Assembly: GCA_021828635.1 (NCBI GenBank)
Contig: JAJZEJ010000580.1
Coordinates: 1 to 6,166, forward strand
DNA: 6,166 bases
From: Chloroflexota bacterium
GTDB lineage: Bacteria; Chloroflexota; Ktedonobacteria; Ktedonobacterales; Ktedonobacteraceae
Direction: 5' to 3'
Positions 1 to 5,566 of this stretch are shown here, in pieces. Made by a program: the position numbers and the translations under genes. The notes under the pieces were generated by a model. The model was not told the DNA's origin. It searched no databases and was given only the letters and a program-made list of their open reading frames with translations. Each line of letters begins with the position of its first letter. Position 1 is the stretch's first letter.

Positions 1-1
1 G

Positions 2-1087
2 TCCATTGTCGCTATTCGGCAGCAAGGCGGGGTTTTGTTGCCAAATGGCGAACGGCTGATGCCCGATCCTATTCTAGTCGGTCGCAATGAGCAGAAGTTG
101 CGCCAGCTCGCGGAGACGTACCATATTGAACGCTGGAGTACCGATCTGCCAACCTGCCTGGCTAATCCTGACGACGAAATTTATTTCGATGCTCAACTCA
201 CCTCTTTGCGTAACGAGAGTCTGCGTGCTGCTATGCTGGCGGGCAAGCATGTATACTGTGAAAAGCCTGTTGCCTCCGATCTCCCGACAGCTTTAGAGTT
301 AGTACGTTTGGCTCGACAAACCGGTGTTAAGCATGGCGTAGTGCAAGATAAACTCTTCCTCCCTGGTCTGCTCAAACTCAAGCGCGTGATCGAAAGTGGT
401 TTTTTAGGCAAAATGCTGGCGGTACGCGGCGAGTTTGGCTACTGGATTTTTGAAGGCGACTGGCAGACGGCACAACGTCCATCCTGGAATTATCAGCAGG
501 AGAATGGTGGTGGTATTATCCTCGATATGTTCTGTCATTGGCGCTACGTACTGGATCGGCTTTTTGGCGAGGTGCAGGCCGTTTCAAGTTTAGGCGCTAT
601 CCATATTCCTGAGCGTATCAATGAAGTCGGTGAACATTATACTGTGACGGCCGACGATGCGGCCTATGCGACCTTTGAACTGGCGGGTGGCGTGATTGCC
701 CAGATGAACTCGTCCTGGAATGTGCGTGTCTACCGTGACGAACTTTTGCAGTTCCAGGTTGATGGCACGCTTGGCAGTGCCGTGGCCGGATTGCATCACT
801 GCAAAGTACAGAGCCGTGTGCAGACACCGCGTGCTATCTGGAATCCCGATCTACCCAACACGCACGATTTCCGCGCTGATTGGGTAGAGGTACCGGATAA
901 TGGCATCTTCGAGAACGGCTTCAAAGCGCAATGGGAGCTTTTCCTGCGCCATGTCGTCTGTGACGAACCTTTTCCCTGGGATTTGCTCGCGGGAGCCAAA
1001 GGCGTGCAGTTAGCTGAAGCAGGTCTGCGTTCCTGGCGCGAGCGTTGCTGGCAAACAGTATCTGCTCTTGAGCCAGAAGTGGAGTAA
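2..1087 (+). CDS. Gfo/Idh/MocA-family NAD(P)-dependent oxidoreductase, 5'-truncated
   Basis: The reading frame is open from the first bases of the window (first full codon at 2), so the true start lies upstream; 361 residues are visible. Family knowledge puts a nucleotide-binding glycine motif within the first 20-25 residues, and that part is missing. Numbering from the first visible codon, there is a GKHVYCEKP motif with the catalytic-type EKP at 87-89, followed by GGGIILDMFCHW, which holds the family GGGxxxDxxxH signature with Asp175 and His179. These enzymes oxidise or reduce a hydroxyl/keto group of a sugar, cyclitol or sugar derivative in the cytoplasm. The long C-terminal region (VDGTLGSAVAGL, WNPDL, AKGVQLAE) resembles the subgroup that I recall neighbouring DUF993 proteins. 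The stop is 4 nt before the next gene, so the two are surely co-transcribed. The key residues look intact; the substrate is unknown. Confidence 0.92.
   Translation, partial: SIVAIRQQGGVLLPNGERLMPDPILVGRNEQKLRQLAETYHIERWSTDLPTCLANPDDEIYFDAQLTSLRNESLRAAMLAGKHVYCEKPVASDLPTALELVRLARQTGVKHGVVQDKLFLPGLLKLKRVIESGFLGKMLAVRGEFGYWIFEGDWQTAQRPSWNYQQENGGGIILDMFCHWRYVLDRLFGEVQAVSSLGAIHIPERINEVGEHYTVTADDAAYATFELAGGVIAQMNSSWNVRVYRDELLQFQVDGTLGSAVAGLHHCKVQSRVQTPRAIWNPDLPNTHDFRADWVEVPDNGIFENGFKAQWELFLRHVVCDEPFPWDLLAGAKGVQLAEAGLRSWRERCWQTVSALEPEVE
1081..1084 (+). promoter_or_regulatory. Ribosome binding site for the DUF993 gene
   Basis: GGAG lies 7 nt before the ATG at 1092, inside the last codons of the upstream oxidoreductase. 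It decides the start: a TTG at 1068 in the same frame has no such site and would overlap the upstream gene. Confidence 0.7.
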
Positions 1088-1091
1088 GCTC

Positions 1092-2255
1092 ATGTGTCCT
1101 GTGATACGCCTGCCGCGTGCGACTGATGGCACGGTTGAATATATTGACTACATGCTACATGAACCGGCATGCTGGCACACTTCCTTCACGCTGCCGTGTA
1201 GCCGCATAGCCTATGCCGCTGCACATGTCGTTTGCGATCCCCTGGTAACGACCAGTCACATGCAGCCAGCATGCCTGGATTGGGAGATGACGCTGGCTTA
1301 TCGCCGCTATCTTTGGTCTTGTGGGCTGGCGGTAGCAGAGGCAATGGACACGGCACAGCGCGGTATGGGCCTGGATTGGTCAATGGCTAAAGAGCTGATT
1401 AGCCGCTCGCTCGCTGAGGCGCGTAGCAGGCCGGGGGCGCGTATTGCCTGTGGAGCGGGTACCGATCAGCTTGCTCTTACTGCTGATGTTACCATTAGCG
1501 ATGTGATTGCCGCCTATGAAGAACAATGTGCTTTTATTGAAGGGCAAGGTGGGCAAATTATTCTCATGGGGAGTCGCGCCCTGGCCGCCTGCGCACGGAG
1601 TGCCGAGGATTATGCATATGTCTATGCGACGATTCTGCGTCAGGTTTCACAACCTGTCATTCTACACTGGCTTGGTGACATGTTCGATCCCGCGTTGCAT
1701 GGCTATTGGGGTCATAATGATTTGGATGCAGCTATGCATGTTTGCCTGGATATTATTCGGCAGTACGCGGATAAAATAGATGGTATCAAAATCTCGTTGC
1801 TCGACCGCGAACGCGAGATTATGATGCGGCGTTTGCTTCCATCGACAGTGCGTATGTACACGGGCGATGATTTTAATTATATGGAGCTTGTGCATGGTGA
1901 TACTCAAGGCTATAGTCACGCTCTCCTGGGAATCTTTGACGCAATAGCTCCGGCGGCATCCACTGCGTTACACGCTCTTGATGCAGGCGACTTTGAGCGT
2001 TACACGGCAATTCTCACGCCGACCATCCCACTTGCACGTCACATTTTTCAGGCACCGACGCAATATTATAAGACGGGTGTTGTTTTCATGGCCTACCTGA
2101 ACGGGCATCAGCCGCACTTCCGTATGGTCATGGGTCAGGAGAATGCGCGTTCTGTGCTGCATCTCGCCGAACTGTTCATGCTCACCGATCAGGCTGGTCT
2201 CTTACGTGATCCCGATCTTGCGGTTGCGCGTATGCAACAGGTATTAACCATTTAA
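1092..2255 (+). CDS. DUF993 family protein (dihydrodipicolinate synthase-like TIM barrel)
   Basis: 387 residues from the ATG at 1092, chosen because of GGAG 7 nt upstream and a 4-nt gap to the preceding stop. The protein resembles DUF993, a family related to the DHDPS/N-acetylneuraminate-lyase aldolases that work through a lysine Schiff base. The pattern of that fold is visible in the second half. A strand PVILHW (about 188-193) is followed by DGIKISLLD, where Lys233 sits like the Schiff-base lysine of the GIK motif in DHDPS. Then come MYTGDD (255-260) and a GYSHALLGIFDAIAP segment (273-287), resembling the glycine-rich and C-terminal helical parts. The DHDPS YNxP tyrosine motif is absent: its place is taken by LHWLG, followed by about 13 extra residues. 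A retro-aldol or dehydratase step on an oxidised sugar or cyclitol is therefore inferred, not shown. It lies in an apparent operon with the oxidoreductase before it and an isomerase after it. Confidence 0.85.
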   Translation: MCPVIRLPRATDGTVEYIDYMLHEPACWHTSFTLPCSRIAYAAAHVVCDPLVTTSHMQPACLDWEMTLAYRRYLWSCGLAVAEAMDTAQRGMGLDWSMAKELISRSLAEARSRPGARIACGAGTDQLALTADVTISDVIAAYEEQCAFIEGQGGQIILMGSRALAACARSAEDYAYVYATILRQVSQPVILHWLGDMFDPALHGYWGHNDLDAAMHVCLDIIRQYADKIDGIKISLLDREREIMMRRLLPSTVRMYTGDDFNYMELVHGDTQGYSHALLGIFDAIAPAASTALHALDAGDFERYTAILTPTIPLARHIFQAPTQYYKTGVVFMAYLNGHQPHFRMVMGQENARSVLHLAELFMLTDQAGLLRDPDLAVARMQQVLTI

Positions 2256-2261
2256 TCATTC

Positions 2262-2287
2262 TGTAGGGACGCGATTTATCGCGTCCG
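2262..2287 (+). repeat. Perfect palindromic repeat between operon genes (copy 1)
   Basis: The 26-nt unit begins TGTAGG and contains an 8-bp perfect stem, GGACGCGA (2267-2274) and TCGCGTCC (2279-2286), with a TTTA loop. No T-run follows, and the downstream ribosome binding site begins 11 nt later, so a REP-like dispersed palindrome in the operon transcript fits better than a terminator. A decayed inverted copy lies at 5440-5464. In RNA the hairpin could stabilise the upstream message or tune downstream expression; that is inference. Confidence 0.7.
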
Positions 2288-2297
2288 AATCGTGCGT

Positions 2298-2303
2298 AAG
2301 GAG
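2298..2303 (+). promoter_or_regulatory. Strong ribosome binding site for the first isomerase gene
   Basis: AAGGAG with a 7-nt spacer to the ATG at 2311. It is near-ideal and fixes this start. It follows directly after the palindromic repeat. Confidence 0.75.
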
Positions 2304-2310
2304 CTAGAGC

Positions 2311-3126
2311 ATGGAGGCATTGTCGCGCCTGAGTTTGAATCAGATCACTACCAATGGTTGGAATGTGCGTGAGGCTGTCGAGGGCTGTCAGCGTGCAGGC
2401 ATCGGCTCGATTGGTCTATGGCGTGAGAAGGTGCGCGAGTACGGCTTGTCCGAGAGCAGGCTGCTATTGGAGGATAGCGGTTTGCATCTATCAAGCCTCT
2501 GTCGCGGTGGCTGGTTTCCAGCGACCACGCAGACCGGGCGACAGGCACGGATTGATGATAACCGGCGTGCGCTGGAGGAAGCGGCCACGTTGGGGACCGA
2601 TGTACTGGTGCTAGTCTGTGGCCCGGCACCGGACCGCGACGTTGCCGCCGCCCGTCAAATGGTCGAGGATGCGCTGGTTGCCTTACTGCCTGATGCGCAA
2701 TCCTATGGCGTAAAACTTGGCATCGAACCACTGCACCCTATGTTCACGGCTGATCGTTCGGTGATTGTGACACTGGCTGAGGCTAATCGTTTGGTTGAGC
2801 ATTTTCAGTCTGAGGCTGTTGGCGTCATTATTGATGCCTATCATGTCTGGTGGGATGCCGATGTCATGAACCAGATCAGACGCGCTACCGGGCATATTCT
2901 GGGCTTCCATGTCTCTGATTGGCCGGTGCCACTCCCTGATACCTTGATGGGACGTGCTATGATGGGTGATGGCGTTATCGACCTGCGCAGTTTGCGCATA
3001 GCTGTTGATGCTGCCGGTTATACAGGTGCCATTGAGGTAGAAATTTTCAATCAGGCCATCTGGCAGAGTTCTGGCGACGAGGTACTCTCGCTCATGAAGA
3101 GTCGCTACCTGAACTGTGTTATATGA
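2311..3126 (+). CDS. Sugar phosphate isomerase/epimerase-type TIM barrel protein (operon copy)
   Basis: 271 residues, the usual length for the xylose-isomerase-like / AP endonuclease 2 TIM-barrel superfamily. The metal-ligand set expected of these enzymes can be traced: Glu139 in GIEPLHP, Asp175 with His178 in IIDAYHVWWD, His200 in FHVSDW and Glu244 in IEVEIFN, with a GDG turn at 219-221 before the last strands. Such proteins bind a divalent metal and interconvert keto sugars, sugar acids or cyclitol ketones by proton transfer; members include inosose dehydratase/isomerase types and 3-epimerases. The start is set by AAGGAG 7 nt upstream. It is third in the run after the oxidoreductase and DUF993 genes, which suggests that it converts the product of the dehydrogenase before or after aldol cleavage. 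The exact substrate is not readable. The call to superfamily level is firm; anything narrower is inference. Confidence 0.9.
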   Translation: MEALSRLSLNQITTNGWNVREAVEGCQRAGIGSIGLWREKVREYGLSESRLLLEDSGLHLSSLCRGGWFPATTQTGRQARIDDNRRALEEAATLGTDVLVLVCGPAPDRDVAAARQMVEDALVALLPDAQSYGVKLGIEPLHPMFTADRSVIVTLAEANRLVEHFQSEAVGVIIDAYHVWWDADVMNQIRRATGHILGFHVSDWPVPLPDTLMGRAMMGDGVIDLRSLRIAVDAAGYTGAIEVEIFNQAIWQSSGDEVLSLMKSRYLNCVI

Positions 3127-3166
3127 CCTCTTTTGCTGGTATCGTTGGTGCTGTGATTACCGTGAA

Positions 3167-3183
3167 GGCTATCTGGATAGACC
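3167..3183. promoter_or_regulatory. Small imperfect inverted repeat upstream of a candidate promoter
   Basis: GG-CTATC-TG-GATAG-A-CC: a 5-bp perfect palindrome (CTATC at 3169-3173, GATAG at 3176-3180) flanked by GG and CC with one offset base. It ends 8 nt before a TTGACG hexamer, a position suitable for an operator. Repeats this short arise often by chance, so this is a weak call. Confidence 0.2.
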
Positions 3184-3190
3184 TGGACTA

Positions 3191-3220
3191 TTGACGTACT
3201 ATCCCCGTATGCTACATATT
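3191..3220 (+). promoter_or_regulatory. Candidate sigma70-type promoter for the second isomerase gene
   Basis: TTGACG at 3191-3196 matches the -35 box in five of six positions. CATATT at 3215-3220 matches the -10 box in four of six, with an 18-nt spacer. Transcription would begin near 3227 and leave a leader of about 60 nt before the ATG at 3286. It lies in the only sizeable gap between the + strand metabolic genes, suggesting the last gene can be transcribed separately. Confidence 0.4.
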
Positions 3221-3249
3221 GAATAGGGATGGATGACGGGGTGGTTTTT
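3203..3249 (+). terminator. Weak terminator-like hairpin after the operon
   Basis: CCCCGT (3203-3208) can pair with ACGGGG (3236-3241), and TGG then TTTTT (3245-3249) follow. The loop of about 27 nt is long, and the left arm lies inside the candidate promoter at 3191-3220. It might end transcripts that read through from the operon. A competing pairing ATCCC/GGGAT (3201-3205 with 3226-3230) uses the same left-arm bases. Low confidence. Confidence 0.2.
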
Positions 3250-3285
3250 ATGACATCGTTATGCAGTTAGAAAGAAGAGATTTCC

Positions 3286-4098
3286 ATGAAACTTGCGTAT
3301 TCAACACTCGCGTGTCCACGCTGGACGGTTGAAGAGGCGGTTGCGGCGGCGGTTGCCGATGGCTATGAGGCTATTGAATGGCGCTTGGCGGATGGCGAAC
3401 TAATCGGGCCGGAGACAACGTCGGAAGTACGTCGTCGTCTGCGTGAGGTTCCAGCAGCACACGGTATTGAAGTGGCTTGCCTGGATACCTCGTGCCGTGT
3501 AGTGCAATCGTCAGCACAAGAACGGGCGGAGCAGATTGAAGCTGGTCAGCGCATGATTGATATGGCAGCTGAGATAGGTGCGCCTTTTGTGCGTCTCTTT
3601 GGTGGCCCGTTGCCTGATGGTGTGACCCGCGCCGACATTCTGGCTCCCACTGCCGAGGTACTGCGCACACTGGGCGAGTATGGCGCGGCGCGTCATATCA
3701 CCGCGCTGATCGAAACGCACGATGCCTGGTCACAAAGCGCCGATGTGCTGGCTCTGCTCCACGCCGTAGCCTCGCCCACCGTCAAAGTTTTGTGGGACAT
3801 CCATCACACCTATCGTAGCGGCGAAGCACCCGCCGATAGTGTCACCGGACTTGGCTCCGCGATTGGTTATGTGCATGCCAAAGATGGTCGCCCGCGTGCC
3901 GACGCACCCGGCGGCTGGGAACTGTGTCTGACCAACGAAGGTATAGTGCCGCTCGGCGAAGCATTCTCGGCCCTCAAACGAAGTGGCTATGATGGCTACA
4001 TCTCGCTTGAATGGGAGAAAAAGTGGCATCCAGAAATTCCTGAGCCAGAAATAGCCCTGCCACAAGCGGTACCCGCCATAAGGAGCTTCTGGAAATAA
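3286..4098 (+). CDS. Sugar phosphate isomerase/epimerase-type TIM barrel protein (second copy)
   Basis: 270 residues, full length for the xylose-isomerase-like TIM-barrel superfamily. Expected metal ligands are visible: Glu143 in LIETHD, Asp171 in LWDIHHTY, His197 in YVHAKD and Glu242 in YISLEWE. The N-terminus MKLAYSTLACPRW is typical of family members whose first strand carries an S/T-x-x-C or similar motif, which supports the ATG at 3286. A purine-rich GAAGAG (3274-3279) lies 6 nt upstream. The protein differs clearly from the isomerase encoded at 2311-3126 (HAKD against HVSD, SLEWE against VEIFN), so the two are distant relatives and not a recent duplication. It probably acts on a different intermediate, or on the same compound class, in the cytoplasm. 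A 159-nt gap with its own candidate promoter separates it from the operon, and a long hairpin terminator follows its stop. Confidence 0.9.
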   Translation: MKLAYSTLACPRWTVEEAVAAAVADGYEAIEWRLADGELIGPETTSEVRRRLREVPAAHGIEVACLDTSCRVVQSSAQERAEQIEAGQRMIDMAAEIGAPFVRLFGGPLPDGVTRADILAPTAEVLRTLGEYGAARHITALIETHDAWSQSADVLALLHAVASPTVKVLWDIHHTYRSGEAPADSVTGLGSAIGYVHAKDGRPRADAPGGWELCLTNEGIVPLGEAFSALKRSGYDGYISLEWEKKWHPEIPEPEIALPQAVPAIRSFWK

Positions 4099-4100
4099 TT

Positions 4101-4159
4101 TAAAGAAAGCGGCAGAACGTACAGCTTCGCCGAGGCTGTACGTTCCGCCGCTTTCTTTA
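4101..4159. terminator. Long inverted repeat, probable bidirectional terminator between convergent genes
   Basis: Left arm 4101-4125 and right arm 4135-4159 pair over 25 positions with a single mismatch (A4114 against C4146); pairing can extend inward to leave a 3-nt loop. The outer arm is A-rich on the left (TAAAGAAAG) and T-rich on the right (CTTTCTTTA), so a U-rich tail forms for transcripts from either strand. It begins 2 nt after the + strand isomerase stop, and the minus-strand lipoprotein stop codon (4157-4159) lies in its right arm. Its length, well beyond a usual terminator stem, also allows a dispersed palindromic element adopted as a terminator. Confidence 0.8.
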
Positions 4160-5305
4160 TCCACTTCTCCATTGTTGCGTGAGCTGTTGCGTCAGGTTCA
4201 GGTAGAGCATGTTATAGGTCACGCTCGGCTCGATCATCGATCCCTCAAACCATTCGTTAAAGCTCGTGATGGTAATCCAGTCGGGGTTACTAGCCATCGC
4301 GCCCTGCCAGCTTGCCTGATAGGTCGTGCCATTATTGCGAGGCACGATGTAGGTTCCCGTGCGGCCAGGGATGCGCGTATCATTATAACCAGGAATGACG
4401 CCTGCCGCCCAAATTTTCTGTGTGTGGTTAGCCTGATTGTAAGCATCGACTTTGGCGCGAAAACCTTCATCTACGGCAGCCATATCCCCTTGCTGGAGAC
4501 CCCAATATCCTCCACTGAACAGATGAATGCCGTCAAAGACGCTTAACATGCTAATATCCACGCCTTCTGCCGACCAGATCGTCTGATCGTTGGGGTCTAC
4601 CTGGTTGCGTATCGCGGCCCACTCCGCCAACGTGCGTCCATGCCCTAGCGGATCCCAGAAGAAGAGAACGGGCTTGCCTTGCCAGTGAAAGAAGGAGGGG
4701 TTATTGCTATATGTTGTCAGCATATAGCGCAAGCCGTTGACGATGGCGCTTTCGCTGGTAAAGGCGGGTGAATCGCTCTCGAAGTAGATGCTCGAAGCAA
4801 ATGTATCGCCAGTATTCTTCTCTATGATTGGCGTTTGTGCCAGTAGTGTGGCGAGGTTTTTATCGGTGGCGTCCCCTGGTCCCCACCAGGAACTGATAAA
4901 GCCGCTAATGCCAGCCTGCATTGCCCAGGTCAGTTGGCGATCAATGGTTGTTGTCTGGCTCGAAGTATACTGGATAGTTGGTAGGTCTGACATCTGGCAG
5001 GAACACCATGTCGAAGGGCTGTACCACGAATAATAGAAGGCCAGCACGGGACGATTACCGTTATTATGTATTGTGGTGATAGCTGTTGTGGGCGTTGGCG
5101 TAGTCTTGGGTGTGCTGGTTGGCGTAGGTGTTGGTGATGGTGTGGACAAGGTTGCTGTCGTTGAAAAAGGTGTCGGTGTCGCTATACCTTGCTCTTGCGC
5201 TTTTCGCGCTTGCGCAACCGCGTTACCCGCACCTTGACAGGCAGTGGCAAAGAGTAGCAAACAGAGACAGCACAAAAGAGCGATTATTTTGCTTGTGCGT
5301 TGCAT
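4157..5305 (-). CDS. Lipoprotein with GH99-like (endo-mannosidase-type) glycoside hydrolase domain
   Basis: 382 residues from the ATG at 5305 on the minus strand. A TTG three codons upstream would sit too close to the AGGA at 5318-5321, so the ATG is preferred although its spacer is 12 nt. The N-terminus has a basic start (MQRTSK), a hydrophobic stretch rich in Leu and Cys, and a lipobox-like ATAC with Cys23, so export and lipid anchoring outside the membrane are expected. A Thr/Pro/Ser linker (about 43-74) separates the anchor from a catalytic domain from about 85 to the end. The domain opens with VLAFYYSWYSP, continues with AGISGFISSWWGPGD, and ends with TSFNEWFEGSMIEPS, where Glu351 and Glu354 are spaced ExxE as in the GH99 catalytic pair. 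GH99 enzymes cleave internal alpha-mannosidic bonds; related GH71 proteins cleave alpha-1,3-glucan, and that alternative is open. It faces the + strand isomerase across a shared terminator. Confidence 0.72.
   Translation of the reverse strand: MQRTSKIIALLCCLCLLLFATACQGAGNAVAQARKAQEQGIATPTPFSTTATLSTPSPTPTPTSTPKTTPTPTTAITTIHNNGNRPVLAFYYSWYSPSTWCSCQMSDLPTIQYTSSQTTTIDRQLTWAMQAGISGFISSWWGPGDATDKNLATLLAQTPIIEKNTGDTFASSIYFESDSPAFTSESAIVNGLRYMLTTYSNNPSFFHWQGKPVLFFWDPLGHGRTLAEWAAIRNQVDPNDQTIWSAEGVDISMLSVFDGIHLFSGGYWGLQQGDMAAVDEGFRAKVDAYNQANHTQKIWAAGVIPGYNDTRIPGRTGTYIVPRNNGTTYQASWQGAMASNPDWITITSFNEWFEGSMIEPSVTYNMLYLNLTQQLTQQWRSG
5084..5179 (-). repeat. Low-complexity Thr/Pro linker-coding tract
   Basis: Degenerate tandem ACN-CCN codons encode a run of TP and TPT units in the lipoprotein, between the lipid anchor and the hydrolase domain. 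On the + strand it appears as GGTGT/GGCGT repeats. Linkers of this kind hold a catalytic domain away from the cell surface. The repeats are prone to length change by slippage. Confidence 0.75.
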
Positions 5306-5365
5306 AATTATCAACGTTCCTAACTAACAGTATTACTACCGAACGGCTAGCTAACCAACGACTCT

Positions 5366-5394
5366 ACTATAACATAGGACTCAGGCGCTTTCAA
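5366..5394 (-). promoter_or_regulatory. Strong candidate sigma70-type promoter for the lipoprotein hydrolase
   Basis: Read on the minus strand, TTGAAA (5394-5389) and TATAGT (5371-5366) are separated by exactly 17 nt, each matching consensus in five of six positions. Transcription would start near 5359, giving a leader of roughly 50 nt before the ATG at 5305. This is the best promoter match I found in the window. Confidence 0.65.
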
Positions 5395-5439
5395 CTAATG
5401 ACTTTGACGAGTCTACATCCTTGCGGGTGATTGGGCGTG

Positions 5440-5464
5440 CGGACGCAATGAATCGGTTCCTACA
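5440..5464 (-). repeat. Decayed inverted copy of the GGACGCG palindrome (copy 2)
   Basis: On the minus strand this 25-nt stretch begins TGTAGG and ends GCGTCCG. It aligns to the repeat at 2262-2287 with three substitutions and one deleted base. The inner stem is broken by these changes, so only the outer few pairs remain. Shared flanking TGTAGG outside the stem argues for common origin and against two chance palindromes. Confidence 0.55.
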
Positions 5465-5566
5465 TCAATAGACCTCACGGTTCCATCGTCCCTTTCAGGT
5501 GGCGTCAAACGTGCTGTCCATAGGCGGATGATTGCTCTGAGATTTTCAGAAGAGATGAGGTGTTGT

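Larger units (their letters stand above)
5306..5566. other. Divergent intergenic region between the two hydrolase genes
   Basis: About 260 nt between the minus-strand lipoprotein start and the preferred start of the + strand exported hydrolase. It holds the minus-strand promoter and a degraded palindrome copy. I see no convincing promoter for the + strand gene: a TTGACG at 5404-5409 has no good -10 box at the right distance. The + strand frame of the hydrolase stays open back to 5408, but that upstream part includes the repeat and looks non-coding. Confidence 0.5.

Noticed and set aside
1068..1091. Upstream TTG start for the DUF993 gene
   Set aside because: It would overlap the oxidoreductase and lacks a Shine-Dalgarno sequence; the ATG at 1092 has GGAG at 7 nt.
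2262..2287. Palindrome considered as an intrinsic terminator ending the operon after DUF993
   Set aside because: No T-run follows, the stem is short, and a near-ideal ribosome binding site for the next co-directional gene comes 11 nt later.
2348..2731. Minus-strand open frame of 127 residues opposite the first isomerase
   Set aside because: It is rich in Arg, Pro and His, as expected for an antisense frame of a GC-rich gene, and has no domain signature.
3730..4164. Minus-strand open frame of 144 residues opposite the second isomerase
   Set aside because: The + strand protein has all isomerase metal ligands. This frame has no recognisable motif and runs through the terminator hairpin.
4172..4546. 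Plus-strand open frame of 124 residues opposite the lipoprotein gene
   Set aside because: It is antisense to the conserved catalytic end of the GH99-like domain, with no motif of its own.
5084..5179. Short GGTGT/GGCGT repeats considered as a tandem DNA repeat or CRISPR-like array
   Set aside because: The unit has no constant spacers or repeats and is fully explained by Thr-Pro codons of the lipoprotein linker.
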